A stretch of 64,000 nt of DNA from Phyto melanocephala (lineage: Eukaryota; Arthropoda; Insecta; Diptera; Rhinophoridae): NCBI GenBank assembly GCA_941918925.1, contig OW799237.1, positions 89,749,015-89,813,014 of the forward strand, written 5' to 3'. Below the pieces are notes generated by a model, which was not told where the DNA came from, did no database searches, and was given only the letters and a program-made list of their open reading frames with translations. The translations under genes and the position numbers were made by a program. Positions 36,208-50,315 of this stretch are shown piece by piece. Every line of letters begins with the position of its first letter. Position 1 is the stretch's first letter.

Positions 36208-37628
36208 TATTATTCTAATTAAAAAATTAATGAAACACACCTACTTTAACACTTTCTTTCCATATAAAGATTTTTATTAAAAATAATTATTAGTTTCTTT
36301 GACAAAAAAATTTTATTATTTAAAAGACCTTAAGCTTAAAAAAAAACTATTACAGATTTTTTTAAATTCGTATTATTTCCCTACGGAAATTATTATGAAA
36401 TAATTAGTCACTCCATATTGCAATATCTAAGTTAAATTCATTGGCAGAAATTATTGCAACATACCCACTTCAACGCTCACTTCTCAAATGATTACTTCAC
36501 TCCTATTGAGAAAAAAACTTAGGTTTCATTATAATAAATTAATAAAAAAACTTGATCTAAACAAAGAAAGTAATACACCATTTAAAGTGAGGCAAATAAA
36601 AAGGCACTACCGAATATTGTGCTTCTACTTGTTTTTTTTGTTATTGTTTATTGATCATGGGTATCCAAATTGGAAGAAAATTTACTTTGGTTAAAAAAAT
36701 CGTCAGCTTAGAATTGCCGGAATAAGATTGTATGGAATTTATACACAAACTTGTTAGCATTACTTTCGTCTATTTAAAAGTACTTTAAATGCATGTACAA
36801 CTAGTGTATTACCTTTTAATAAATCTTAAAGCCTTCATAAATAATTAAAATCAAGCAACATCAAATAAATGGCATAATAAAACAATAGCAACAGGGAAAA
36901 GGATTAATAAACAATTAGTGACGACTTTAATGTTACTAAAAGTCTTGTTAAAAAAGTTCATTATAGAAAACTAAAGAATCAAAAGGTGAACTGAAGAATC
37001 TTAACATCAACGTGTCAAAATTATCTTCTCTATAAAATTCAAAATGCTCTTTCTGTTGATATAATACAATAATACAGTTCTATATATTTTTCCATTATTT
37101 TACCTTTTACAAAAATACAGGACATATGGTCACCTTATGTTAATGTGTGAGGGTATCATTTTAATTGCATGGTGTTTTGAATAAATCGCTCTAAAAATAT
37201 TTATTAACTATTTATTTTGCTTTAAATTGAGAATTAGAGTTTAAATTATTTAAAATGATCAATTAAACAGTGTTCATATACTCTAAAGCGTACATTAGAG
37301 TGGGCCAAAAAATGTTTGATAAAAATGTAGAAAAAGGATAGTGTAACAAAGCAGATTAGTGCTTTGATAATATTATTTGCCCAGCATAATAACTCATTAC
37401 TAAGTAATGAATTAAAATACTAAAATACTTCGCAGCAATATTTACAGTTTCTCTCTTAAACTCATTATTTTGACACGGCGATGTCATTGATAGCAAGTAC
37501 TTACTATACTTGATTATAAATTAGGACTCATACAGGGTCGGTGAAAAGTCATGCCTCTAAAAATTTTAAACATTTTTGTTTATTATTTTTTTTTTTGATT
37601 TTATTCATCGAACCATATTATAATATTA
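36208..37628. other. AT-rich, nothing recognised
   Basis: No motif-bearing frame, RNA gene or repeat boundary found. Confidence 0.5.
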
Positions 37629-38230
37629 CTAGCTAACCCGAGAAACGTTGTTTTGCATTATATATTATTTCTAGTTCAATAAAAATAAGTAACTTATGCT
37701 GAGTACATTAAAGGAAAAACATAAGCCATATGTGTTTTATGGTATGCAGATCTATCTCAGTTTAAAATTTCATCGAAGTCGTTACAATATTTAGGTGAGG
37801 CATAAATTGTCTCTTGAGGTGACTCACCCTTAATATTAAGGAATATGATAAGTAGATGTTGACCGATTCCTAAGCGTTTATTTCTGCATTAGCTGGACTA
37901 TAAATTGTGTACAATTTGAAGAAAAATACTTCAAACTATATCGATGCAAGTATATAATTAAAAGAGAAGGCGTGGCAAAAAAAGTATTCTATTAAAAATA
38001 CCAGAGTCTTAGTAATAGCATGTGAAAATTTCAATAATATCAGTCTAGCAGTCTGGCCTACCTGAGGGGGCGTGCAAAAAGTGTGGTGTTGAGGGAAAAA
38101 AGTAGATGTTGACCGATACTCAGACCTCCCCGATATGCACACAAAATTTTGTGAAAATCGGTTTAGCCATTTCGGAGGTGTTAATCACAAACACCGCAAC
38201 ACGAAAATTTTATACATTATATTATAAAGA
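37629..38230 (+). repeat. Unclassified dispersed repeat, second copy
   Basis: It starts actagctaacccgagaaacg, and near its end has aaaatcggtttagccatttc. These correspond to the ends of the copies at 18527 and 43354. An internal phrase, gtagatgttgaccgat, occurs twice (about 37853 and 38101). Confidence 0.6.
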
Positions 38231-38655
38231 ACCGAAGTGGTAGAATAACTTTCCAATGGATATTAAATTTTTCTGACGTAAAGATCACATCGAAATTATT
38301 TCATCACCAGAAATACCAAATTTTAACCCAAAGACGTTCTGAAAAACAATGACGTTGACGGTATCGTTCTATGATTAAAAATTTTGTATGTGCTGTGGCA
38401 GCCAACAAGTGGTTCCAGCTGGATGAAGTAACAGCACACACGACAATTACGCTTTTTAATTAATTACTTGATGACAGAATTATCTACAGAAATTTAGAAC
38501 TCCCTTTGCCACTTGCAAGTTAATTATATTAAACTGTTTCTATGGAGTTATATCAAAGAACGAGTGTGTGAAGTAAACAAGTCCCAAACTACAGATCAGC
38601 TAATGCACAATATTGAAGCAGAGATCAGGCCAATAGAGCCTGAACTTTGCGTTTA
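38231..38655 (+). pseudogene. Mariner-superfamily transposase fragment, copy E
   Basis: Plus-strand frames show ANKWFQLDEVTAHTTI (second catalytic aspartate region, about 38400-38450) and then SYIKERVCEVNKSQTTDQL followed by IEAEIRPIEPELC (C-terminal region, about 38545-38650). Frames are shifted and stops intervene. Same family as copies A-D. Confidence 0.6.
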
Positions 38656-40499
38656 ACATTTGCTCTTAAAATTTAATTTTAATTTATTGTAGCAGAATAC
38701 AAAGTTCTTTTGGTACAAATGTTTAACTAGTCTGTATATTTAATAATTGAAATGTTAAAAAACCTATTTATACACTAGTGAATTTTCAATTACACATACA
38801 TACGTGTTAAATGTCTATAGCCTAGAACATTGTAAAGGGTACATCAATAGTCAATAGTACTGGTGTCAATGTCAATAGTGAGTCAGTACTAATTCACTTT
38901 TGACGTTTCTTACAGAGTACATACATAAATACATACACACACATACATATATGTATAATAAATCCAGAATAATCCCAGGATGCCTAGATTTTTCAGGACA
39001 CCGGAATTTTAAATTGTAATATCCCGAATCCCGGGATTCGCAAATTAGTCTCGTTTAGCATCTCGAATTTGTACATATAATGTGCATAACTTTAGTGTTT
39101 GTCTCCTTTTTTATTTAATTTTCAATCATGGCAACAGTTTATTGGTGTCTATACAAAACAATGCGTTTGTGTGTGATTAGTTTAGTACATTTATAAACGT
39201 TTAAATTTGCTATAAATAATATTTTATTTTATACTATTTGGAAGTTTAATACACACGCTAAAACGTTGGTGAATATTAGTTTAATAATACCCGAAACATA
39301 ATTTAAAATAAAACGTAGTAAACGATGCATATAAAATGAAATTTACAAAATAATATTAAATAGAAAAGAATAAACTAGTTGAATGTAAATGTGTTTAATT
39401 AAGTAGAAATAATTATTGTTAATTATAAAAAGCAATTAGTATCTTTATTGAAAAAATAAAATAAATAAATTGTGATAAAAAATTGACAATATATTTTTAA
39501 ATCTAATTCAACTACTGAGTTTTTTTCATAAAAGTTTCTGTTAATAATTAATTTAATAATTAAATGCTTTAAAGTGTGAAATATTTTAGTATCTTAATTT
39601 TTGGTCGCATAATTAAATTAGAGATGGAAAAAGTTTACGATTTTAATGAATGTTGAAGAAAAAATTATTTATTTGTTTTAAGGCTCATAATGATGTGAGG
39701 GGCAAAAATATTGTATCAACAAAAAAAAAAAAAAAAAAAAAACGCATTCAAACTCACCAAAAATAATATTTAATAAATATTTTGAATAAGATCCTTTGTT
39801 CCATACATACCAGGGATTATAAATTCCTTACAATTTGTACTCTCAAATTACATTGATTTAATTTTCGTTTAAGTAAATGCAAAATTAAAAAAATAAAACT
39901 TCATAATCAAGCTTATGTATGCATACGTGTTTAAAGCAAGTATTTATTTTTCATTGAACCCCCATAATTCACGCATAAGTCTCATCTCTACTTTCAACTA
40001 AACTCGTTCATGTACAAATATATTATTCGCTCTTTGACATTCTTAAGTTTGTAGTTTATTGACAGTAAAATTAGTTAAGGAGCATTTTACTTGAAAAGTA
40101 ATTCTTATTGAAAGTAAGTAAGTAATAATATTAATAACATGCAATATTAGCACTCGTAAACTAAAGCAAATACTTGAGAATAAAAAACTCTTATGTAGTT
40201 GTTATTCTTTTTATATTTGGATTACAGGAAAAGTAAAGTTGTTATGTGTATGATTTTCTTTTTGTTAATACACATAGTAAATATGCTACCAAAAATTCAC
40301 AAGTAATATAAAGTTTGTTATTGTGTTTGCAACACATCGAAAATGTTGGTGTAAATATTGCACTCATTAACTGTGATATAATTCATTAAGAATATCTAAA
40401 CATTAAAAAGTAAAGTTTGTTTCTAAAGGCATATTAATATATAAAAACTAATTGTGATTGTTAATTTTTAGTAACTGAACCCGAACCTCTTTGCTGGTA
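38656..40499. other. AT-rich; short palindrome
   Basis: No gene recognised. A perfect 16-bp palindrome, cgaatcccgggattcg, lies at 39025-39040, and a poly(A) run at about 39721-39742. Confidence 0.5.
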
Positions 40500-40760
40500 T
40501 CCACAAATCTTATCTTATTATGTGTCTTGAAGGTACACGCCAGGAGATTTAATCTCACTCTCTATGACTTTTGCAGAATTTGTCATGACGGACAGGTTGA
40601 AACTATGCAATACCTTCTCTGACATTGCTGGGATCTGGCGGAGCTTAAAGCATTTTATCTGGCAGGGAAGTTTTCTTTACGATTTACAGAAAATATCTCA
40701 TGCTGATGAGAGCAGAGGTTTCTCGTTTCTTCGAGCGTCGGGTTGGTTTTAGATTGTAAG
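40500..40760 (+). pseudogene. LINE C-terminal fragment, plus strand
   Basis: Translation around 40555-40600 gives CRICHDGQVETMQYLL, which fits the cysteine-rich motif after RNase H in I/Jockey-type LINE ORF2 proteins. The end at about 40700-40751 reads SFLRASGWF, matching the usual C-terminal ending. One frameshift separates them. Confidence 0.65.
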
Positions 40761-40929
40761 ACCGTTTTTTCTGGATGGAGGGGAGACATCCCATATGTCA
40801 GGTTTAACAAAGAGTTTGGTTATGGGCCCAAGTATGATGGTTTTTAAGATCATCCATGTTTAACTGCATAAAGATCTGAAGTACTATCGCACTTGGTTTC
40901 ATAACTGATTTTTTAGGATATCTGTTCCT

Positions 40930-42010
40930 TTCAGGATATCTGATACTTTAAATGTAGCGTGCAGCTAGTTCCACCTCTACCCAGAGAAAAATGGTTCCTT
41001 CAATCTAGAACTAGCCGCAACGCATGTAGAAATAAGCATATTCTCTTAACAGCAACGTAAGAGAAAGAAAGTCGCATAAGTGTCCTGGATTGACGGTCGT
41101 CTATTACCACTGTCTTGGTATTTTACAAACTGCAATCTTCGCAGTTCGTCTAGTCTATGCGGGATATGTATAATTTCTGTATATCTTGTCTTGCAGCGTA
41201 GAAGTGGTGAATCAGTGAATGTGTCAATCTTGCCCTAGTGAGTTACATTCCTCGCCAGTTCGTCCACAACGCAATTTACTGACACTTACGCGCGGCCAGG
41301 CAGTCATCTGAGTTTAACAGTGAAATATATCATTATCCAGATTAAGAATGGCAGGAATTTCATCATCAAAATGGATGCTGAAAAAATACCTGCTTGCGGC
41401 TTAATAGCAGCCTAATTTTCAATAAAGATACAAATACGGATAAGATCCAAATATCTGTGGTTTTCATGGATAAGCACGTATGTCTTAAAGTGAAATTTTT
41501 CAGAAGAGCTACAAACCGTGTTAGTGCTGATCGATTTTTGAATATATATAAAAGTTACGTTGTTTTGCCATTAAAATAATCGGAATAGGTCCATCTTATT
41601 TGAGAAATTTTTAAAACCAAGTAAAGGGTGTTTAAAACCAATCAATACGGCATTATTAACGTAAAGTCGTATAAAATGAACATACGCGGTTGCCCATTAA
41701 AACCACAGATATATCCTGTAGTATCTCAGCCAGTTTACTGCCTTTTGATCGTCGATACTTTAGTCTGTGGAATGTTACAGTAATTCGCTATATAAAAGAT
41801 CATCCTACTCCAAAAAAAGGGATAAATTAGCCACAGAGTTTTTTCTCTGATATCGATCCATCAGTATAGACTTTTAAAAGGCCACCCTCTCATTAAGTCG
41901 TGTCGATCCTTTAATTGATACAGAGAATATCCTGTCAAAGTAGGTGGTTGGGGTGCAATAATTTAAATATCGCCGAGTGTTTTAAATTCATTCCATGTCC
42001 ATAAACATAA
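40930..42010 (-). pseudogene. LINE RNase H and C-terminal remnant, minus strand
   Basis: Read on the minus strand: VYTDGSISEK at about 41870-41830 is the start of an RNase H domain with its first metal-binding aspartate. About 500 bp further on, VNCVVDELARNVTH (about 41300-41255) is the end of that domain. Stops and frameshifts throughout show that it is dead. It is back to back with the plus-strand LINE tail at 40500-40760, so two separate insertions meet here. Confidence 0.6.
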
Positions 42011-42824
42011 GGTTTCTTAGCAGAATAAAGTAAAATTTTTAAAATTTCACATCCAATATGTCGTCCATATTAAATTTCTTTTCAGTAGTCTTAATATAAG
42101 TATCAAAGGGCTGGACTGGTATACAATAGTGCCACTAGGTTCAATTTCAAATCCAAAATGGATTTTCTTAGTATTTATATTGGCTTGATTAGTGGCAAAC
42201 ATTTGTGGCATAGATACGTGGCATAGAGTACATCTCAAAAAATTCGAAATCGCAGATAGCGTTTGAATTAAAATGAGATATAGTTTTTACATATTTACTT
42301 ACGCTACATGGTGGGATCATTTTTGAAATTATCTCATGCGTATATATTGATCAAATAGATCAAAAGATTCTACGAAGCCGCATATAGAAATTCTTACTTG
42401 TTTTAAAAACTGTTTTTGCATAAATTAAAATAGATTTTTCTGCTAAGTATATGCAGAAAAAATTACAAATTATAAAATTCTTATTGATCGATATAAAAAT
42501 TTTAAAGTGTAATAAAAATAAAGACTGTTTCATGTCAACATCTAAAACTGCAGTGGTCATTAAATGAAGACGTATTAAAGTACCCAATAACGTACACGGT
42601 CCTTTTACATAATAACATACAAATTACTTTAACTATTGTTTTTTATCGTTATTAGTCTCTATTCTCTGGTATAGTGTCCGTTACACCGGTATAACCTTAA
42701 ACTATTTATGCAATACATGCATACATACATATAAATGTTTGTACGTATTTCTACGTTTTATTATATTTGATCTTTTAACAACTAACAAATTGCTTTTCAC
42801 AACTACCGTCATTTTATTCTTATT
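42011..42824. other. AT-rich, nothing recognised
   Basis: Possible remnant of the same LINE at the left edge; otherwise no identifiable content. Short catacatacatac tract near 42718. Confidence 0.4.
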
Positions 42825-43353
42825 ATACCCTTCACACAGTGAAAAAGGGTATATATAGGTTTGTCATTCCGTGTGAAATTTTTACAATTTTCATTTCCGA
42901 CTCCATAAAGTATATATTTTCTGAAAGCTTATGAATAGGGGAGTCGATTAAGCCCTGTCAGTCTGTCCGTCTGTCCGTCTGACCGTCTGTCCGTGTGTAT
43001 GTTGAAATCAACTTTTTGAAGCCCCCCGACATAGGTTGGACCCGGGTAACGTACTAAAATATCAGAAATATTCGGGAGTAGATCGGTATTGAAAATCAGA
43101 AACATCGGTACATAAACAACTGAGATATGAGCAAAAACCCACGACCACCTCGATTTTTTTTCACAAAAACAACATTACAACAACAACATACATACATACA
43201 AACGTGTATACTGGTTAGAGAAAACGTGGCATCGAATCCCAGCTGAGCCAAAAAATTAATTTTTTTTTTATTTTTTATTAAATATATTATTTATATTTTT
43301 ATTATTATTTTTTTTTTTAATTTTTTTTTTATTTTTTTTTTGTTTTATATATA

Positions 43354-44180
43354 ACTAGCCAATCCCGGCGCGCGTTGCTACGCCCCTTCATGAATTTTAA
43401 TCGCATTCTAAATTTTAATCGAATATTAAGTGCAAGGCTAAAAACTATAACTTTTTCTTTATGAGCGTGGCACTGCCCACTTTTCTAATTACGAAACTGT
43501 ATAGTCATGACAGCTCAATAAGTGTGCAAAGTTTCAGAAAAATCGCTCCAGTGTAAGTACCTCAAAATGATACCTTTTTTTATGGGCGTGGCACTGCCCA
43601 CTTTTTTAAATACGAAGCTGTATAGTCATGACAACTCAATGTGTGTGCAAAGTTTCAGAAAAATCGAGCCAGTGCAAGTACCTCAAAATGATACCTTTTT
43701 TTTAATGGGCGTGGCACTGCCCACTTTTTTAATGACGAAAGTGTAAAGTCATGACAGCTCAGTATGTTTGCAAAGTTTCAGAAAATTCAGTCCAGCGCAA
43801 GTAGCTAAAACTGATAACTAATTTTTTATGGGCATGGCCCCGCCCACTTTTTCAATCACGAAATTATAAAGTCATGACAGCCCAATATGTGTGCAAAGTT
43901 TCAGTAAAATCCGTCCATTGCAAGTACCTCAAAATTAAAAAATTTTTATGGGCGTGGCCCCGCCCACTTTTTTTATCACGAAATTATTTAGTCATCAGAG
44001 CTCGATATGTGTGCAAAGTTTCAGAAAAATCGGTCAAGTGCAAGTAGCTAAAACTGATAAGTAATTTTTTATGGGCGTGGCCCCGCCCACTTTTTTTCAT
44101 CCATAAACACTCCCCGGTATGTGTACAACAACTTACCAAAGTTTGAGCCCGATCGGTTTTACAGTTTCAGAGTCTATAGC

Positions 44181-44221
<41 letters not shown>

Positions 44222-44242
44222 TTCACTTTTATATATATAGAT
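43354..44242 (+). repeat. Unclassified dispersed repeat, third copy
   Basis: Starts actagccaatcccggcgcgc and ends cacttttatatatatagat, after a gcccgatcggttttacagtt phrase. It lies inside the fly repeat and contains the six-unit array and a 36-bp (CA)n tract at 44182-44217. Confidence 0.7.
43450..44100 (+). repeat. Tandem array, six units of about 120 bp
   Basis: Units begin with tttatgggcgtggcactgcc or its gggcgtggccccgcccac variant at about 43457, 43577, 43703, 43826, 43946 and 44068. Each continues with cacgaaattgtatagtcatg-, gtgtgcaaagtttcagaaaa- and cagtgcaagtacctcaaaa-like phrases. The first three units share one variant (actgccc) and the last three another (cccgccc). Confidence 0.85.
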
Positions 44243-44490
44243 AATTATAATTATATATAATAATTTTTTTTTTAAATTTTTTTTTAAATTTTTTTTTAAT
44301 ATTTTTTTTTTTCGTTTTTTTAACATACATACGTGAATTTATAATTTTACAATGGGATGTTTTTATATATGTATCAACGTATTTCATATGGGATGAATGG
44401 TGACAACAAACTACGGTTATTTCATGACTACACGTTGTGAAGGGTATATAAGATTCGGCACGGCCGAAAATAGCGCTCTTACTTGTTTTT

Positions 44491-45845
44491 ACTTGTACTC
44501 TGCTCTTCAATGTAAATATTTCGATAATTGTATGTATAAGACATTCTTTGTATTCGTTATAATCTTTATAATAGAAAATTTTGAAAAAATATTGAAGCAA
44601 AACATACTTAACAGTTTAACAACTATTGGGTACAGAACCAAAATAAAAAAAAAAAAAAAAACTGATAAAAACTTATTTTCATAACAATAGATATTTCTTT
44701 TACTTCTTTTTATTTTTTTTTATTCAATAATTTTTTTTTTTAAAACATAGTCAGTCCATGTATTGATATAAGCTTGAATAAAGAGCTTTAGATGAAATCT
44801 TTTATCAGGGGAAAAATTGAAAACAAGTGAACAAAATAATTGATTTTCTAAGAATAAAAAAGAAAAATAACAAATAAAAAAGCGAGGAGAAGAAAAAGTG
44901 ATGACAACAAACAATGTATACACTGTGTATCGCAATTAAAAATACACTCTTGAATTTTTGTACACAAATGAAAATCTCGACAATTAAATATAAAATCAAA
45001 ATGAAGTGCATTTAAAGCTGTGTCAAACAGTGTTGTGTGTTTCTATATTAAAAACATTATTAATTATTTCGAGATTAAGGTCGCACATGACCATGATATG
45101 GTCAACGAAGAATTCATTGTGGGACTTTTTCAGTTGGGAGCATTTTCAAATTGTTTTCTTGAAAAGACTTAAATTGTTTTTGCTGTTCGTTTAATATAAA
45201 GATTTAAAATGTTTTAATTAAATGGAAAAAAATGATATGAAAAATATCCAATTAAGGTACAACAAAGAGATTTTTATTTCTTTGTAGTGTTTAAAAATTT
45301 ATATTAAAAAAATTGTTTAGTCGTCAAATAATTTTTTATTATTTTTTTGAATTCAACCTTGTTTTTGAGTACAAAAGTACATTTGCATAAACGTATCTGT
45401 GCATATATTTTCTACGTTGGTTTCTATCATTTTGCTGTCAATTTACTTTCAAATGCACACATTTTTTATTCTTGACTTTTTGTCGATTTCAGTTTGTTTC
45501 ATGACTCTACCATCTGATAACATGCTGCCAAATTTCTTTTATTGCAGAAACTATAATATTGTTAATATTTTATTTGGCATTTTGGTGCGCTGTGCACGTG
45601 TTTTACTTTTGACAGTTCTTTAACACAAAAATTTTTACAATTTATACTTTACAGCTGCGTTTGTGTTGGTAATTGTAAAAACAACAAAAAGAAAATAAAA
45701 ATATGGATTTGAAACATATTTTACTTTGTTTTAATAGACAGAGTAACTTCGTAAGTTGATTTACAAATGTTATTGGTACAGGGTGAGCTGAAAGCCATAC
45801 TGGGAATTAAAAATGCAATATTTTTTTCGCTTTTATATTTTTTTC
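44491..45845. other. AT-rich, nothing recognised
   Basis: Several 60-100 codon frames on both strands are Phe/Ile/Lys-rich and lack motifs. Confidence 0.5.
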
Positions 45846-46672
45846 TTATTATACCCTTCACATGAGAGTGTAAAAGAGTATATACCATAAGTTTGTCATT
45901 CCGTTTGTAATATTTGAGATATTCATTTTAGTATTGTCATTCTAAATTCTTGAAGGTAGAGAAATTGATTTGTTCTTTTTCCGTCTGTCCATCTGGCCGA
46001 ATATTTGACTGTTCAAATCAATTGTTTGAAAACTGCATGCTTATTTAAGACTCCTTTGTAGTATCAATTTATCAGTAAGGTTTTGTAAATATTTGATATT
46101 TAAAATTAGTTATGAAGCCACACAACGAAATCATATTATTACTTCTGTTTTTTGCGATATCTGAAGTTGGACTGAATTATCTACTGAGATACCTCACGGC
46201 CATGGGGTGGATCTAGTACCCTTACTCTTGGATTTATTCTGAGATACATTTAGAGGTGACGATTGATGTGGTCCTGTCAAAACGGAGTCATATAGACTCT
46301 ACTTGACTGTTGGCGTGCAGCGAACTACCACGATAACCAACCAACAACTTCTGTTTTTTACCCAAACAAAAACAGATTTGGCAGCTCCTATGAAACTTCT
46401 TGCAACGTTTGTGGTGTTTATATAAAACATATTTCTTAAAAAAAAATTACAGAAAATCTTTGTTTAATGGTTAAAATTATCGTTGGAGATATCGGCGCAA
46501 AAAAAAAATTTTTTAAAAAATTTTAACTAAGAAATCAAATAATTGATTTCTCTGAAAAAGATTTGGTCACAGTTGCAACATACAATTGTCAGTTATAGTC
46601 ATTATATGATGAACTGCGTGAAGGGACAAATATATGATTCGGCACAGCCGACTACAGCCCTCTAACTTTTTT
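45846..46672 (+). repeat. Dispersed fly repeat, second full copy
   Basis: Left end ttatacccttcacatgagag; right end gcgtgaagggacaaatatat followed by gattcggcacagccga. Both match the copy at 42825. A more G+C-rich block at about 46180-46355 is not shared with that copy and may be a nested short element. Confidence 0.65.
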
Positions 46673-49016
46673 TTCAAACAAATACACCTGAAGAATAAAA
46701 TACTAGAATTATAGAATTTTTATATTATTTATTTAAATCAGTGATCAAATATTTTTGGCCAGTTGTTAGATCATTTAACAACATTTAACATAAAAATGAC
46801 TTTTTTAAAAAAACTGTAGTTTCTGGGGTTTTAAAATTCCATTCGTCAATGCTAATTGCACTCAATTAGGTGTATTGAGCTAAACGTACAGAATTTAAGC
46901 CAGAATTTCTTGTACTAAAAAACACTCAAAATGAAAAGGATGACCGTAAAATCTTATTTTTACATGTAAAAAAATTTACAAAAACTTCAAGGCAATAATA
47001 CTAGTTGACGCAAAACTTAACTCTCGATGTCCCTTATAATTTTTTAATTAATATTAAACTAATTAGAAAAAGTTATATCGGCCAAGTAGCTGCCGCCAAA
47101 AAATTATGAAGATTTAAGGATGTTTCTATTACTCTTATAGTTTACGCGGAATTTCGGTGACCCAGAAGCGAAATCGTGGTTGAGATTAATATGTGTTTGA
47201 GGTAACGCGCGCTTGGCGGTCAATGACTAGCAGCTAATGTATTGTCTACATTTTAAATGAGAAGATCTTCAATTCTTTTAACAAAATCCTTTGCACCAAT
47301 CGTTTATTAAGGCACAATTGCATGAAAAGTCTGTTTAATACTCCGGAGTCCTCTGCGATATATTCAGCCGTCGCCACGATGTTCTTATCGAAACAGCTGC
47401 TGCTTGGTCATGAAGAACTGGCAGCCTAGTCTTTTGTAGGGGAACAGCTAAACGCCATAGTGTTTGCTTAGTTGGCGTCTGACAACTGGAGAATCAATGT
47501 TTTAATTTACGCTGCGGCCAACACAAACGACTCATTGTTAGGAAAAAAAATCGATACAATTATTTTGCGTTTTTGCACAAAATAACAATTAATGTCTTAT
47601 TGACGTGTACTTTGTATCTAATTACTTTACAAATGTTAAATCAGAATTGACATTTTTTCTTTTTTTATGTATTAGAGGATTTTCAAAAAAGGCCACTGTT
47701 ATTTTGGTTCGCTTTTTGACCGCCTTTGGCCCCCAGTGATTTCATATCTATCGACATCCTTTCGTTTACTAAGTCTCACACCAATACAGGCGTTTTTTTA
47801 TGGACGGGAAATGGATTTCAAATTGAGATTCACATTTACCGTCATTTAAAAATTAACAGCATTTTCCAATAGGGTGATGACTTTTGCGGTACGTTACAAT
47901 TCAACTTTTATTTCATCCGGTCATCAAATACGATCTCTGTTAATTCGAACAGGAGCAAAATTACGTGATCTTTAAAAGTAATGGCTGTATTTTTTTTTTG
48001 GTGTAGAAAATTAAATTGAAGTAAATCACAGATAACTGGCTTAATTGCTAAATTTATATCTTTTTATTTAATTTATTTCTTGTTTTATTAGCCAATTTGC
48101 TAAATATGTGACCTTCTCTGAGAAAAGAGATCTAGGGTGTCGAAAAACAGGTTTGGACTTTAAAGTGGATTCTGGTACCTGAAAGGGTGTAGAATAAGAT
48201 GAAATTAGTTAGATTTATAATAAAAATTTATTTTCCCCATAAAAACGTACAAAACGAACACTGGTTGCGGCTTAAGAATCATTTATCGAGATCATAACAA
48301 ACAGAGTAGCAACAATAGCAAAGGTATTGTCACACTAAAAACAAAAGCAAAAAAAAAAAAAGAAAATACGTCACCTATAGGCATGACGTCACCAGAGTCG
48401 GCAGCCAATCATAACTAACCATACCGAATCGCATCTCCCAGCTGACGGTGTGTTCACAGCGATAATGCGTTATGCTTTTAAATGCTTTTTTCGCAAAACT
48501 TCATTTTCACACCGTAGTTCCTTTTCCCGGAGAAGGTAACATATTTATAAGTTCTGGCGTAAGGCGCCGATTGGTTCAGAAAAAAACCAATTGGGTCCAA
48601 GCCCTATCATTTCATTATCAATCATTATTTAAAGCAAAAGAGACCTTATGTGAGTAGTTAGGTGGCGAATGTTGTTTTCCAGTGCTTCAATCTGCAGATA
48701 GATTTTGGGCGTAGACCAGAGACTTCACATAGCTCTAAGAAAATAGCGCAACCATACTTTTGCTTGTTGACATCTCTATTGTTTACAACTTTTAGATGTT
48801 TTCAGGCGTTTAACACAAAAAAACAAATCAATCTTAATATGAAACAGTTAACAACTGTCAAAATGGCGCAAAGATTTAGCAGTTTTGCAAACTTAAAGTT
48901 TAAGAGGATGGTTAAATTTTAAGGGTCGATGTTAAATTTTAAATAAACAAAAATTATTTAGAAAATTATTGTCATTTCTTTTTGTTATGATAATATTGGT
49001 TCAATTATTGATACAA
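46673..49016. other. No gene recognised
   Basis: The stretch at about 47020-47520 and 47690-47790 is less AT-rich and may be decayed transposon coding sequence, but I could not assign it. Confidence 0.4.
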
Positions 49017-49240
49017 TTATATATGGAACAAAAGATTGGCCAAATGGTTGCCTGGACGTCGGCGGCACATCTCCATCCGATGGTCCAAATTTTCAATGTC
49101 AATGTTGATGTTCAATTGTTGGGCACGATGATAAGTCGATGTTGATTGCTCTTTTGCCGCACTATTGCGAAGAACGGTAACATTTTCCGTTCTACGAATT
49201 TTGAAGGCATTCACAGATGTTTTTTGTTTTGCTGAAATTT
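49017..49240 (-). pseudogene. Mariner-superfamily transposase N-terminal fragment, copy F
   Basis: The minus frame contains NAFKIRRTENVTVLRNSA and YHRAQQLNI, matching the segment between the helix-turn-helix and the linker in the same family as copies A-E. Nothing catalytic follows. Assignment rests on this short resemblance. Confidence 0.45.
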
Positions 49241-50294
49241 AAATATTTATCACAATTCTCCCGAGTGTAGACGAATTTGAACGATTATGTTGACCAGAAG
49301 AATCACAAATTGCATTTTGATGCATCCTAAAAGTCGCTATTACAACTTGCCTGTAAGTTTGATATTAATAAAAGGTAAATTTGCCTACCGTAAGCAGTGA
49401 AGTAACTTTTCAACAATTTTCTTTATTACGACCTCCTTGTAACATTAACTTTATCTATTTTTTAAGGCAGTACTTGAGCGAATACCGATTAGTTTTAACA
49501 AATTAATTTAGTTCTTAAAATACGTTGTGACAAAATTGCAATTAAAATTTAGCACAAATAATTGTGTGTTTTATTCATTACACTGAATGGTGTAACAAAT
49601 TCGGGGTTGACCGACCAACAATATTGCACTTGTTTAATTAATTTAAAATTTTAAAATTTTATAAGATAGCCAACAACAATTGAAAATTTTAGAAACAAGT
49701 TACTCGTATACTTATGTAGGATTAAGTAATAATCTTTAAAGCATTCAGAGGCACAAATGTACAATTTTTAATGGATAAAGTAAAATATTTTATTTATTTT
49801 GTTCTCCCTGAAAACTTCTGTTTTCCAAGATAAAGCTTTTTAAATAAAATCTCTCAATGTATTCCTTTAAGAATTCAACAATGTTCTCTAAATACTTAAG
49901 ATTTCTTGTTGGATTTGTAAATTTTTCAAGTTTATTGAATCGAAAACGTTGTTCTTATCTTTAGCATTTCAATTCAGTTGCTGTTGCATTAAATTTCCAA
50001 ACTAAAATAAATAGTATCAATACTAATTAAATCTCTAACTTTGTACAAGTCTTAATTAGTTGTATAAATAAATGAAAAAACGGAATAGAATAGAATATAA
50101 AAGAAAACTTGTTCAGCAATTTTTCCAATTGTGTTGTTTTTTCTCTTTATCTTTTTCTGCGATTAGTTGAAAAGAATTTTCAATGTTATTTATTCTTACA
50201 CTGGCTCTTTTCTTGTTCTATCTACTCTAGTGTAGACTATTCTATCTTTATTTGGTTTTGCAATTCGATGATTGTTTTCTATTTTTGTTTTAAC

Positions 50295-50315
50295 GTACAC
50301 ACACACACACACACA
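50295..50315. repeat. (CA)n microsatellite
   Basis: Simple run of about ten CA units. Confidence 0.9.

Larger units (their letters stand above)
42825..44490 (+). repeat. Dispersed fly repeat, full copy with nested insertion
   Basis: The left end reads acccttcacacagtgaaaaa followed by gggtatatatagg. Next come tttgtcattccgtgtgaaat, ccataaagtatatattttct and a gtccgtctgtccgtctg tract. The right end reads gaagggtatataagattcgg and ends near gctcttacttg. The unclassified repeat at 43354-44242 is inserted in the middle. I know this kind of repeat as very common in fly genomes but cannot name its class. Confidence 0.65.
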
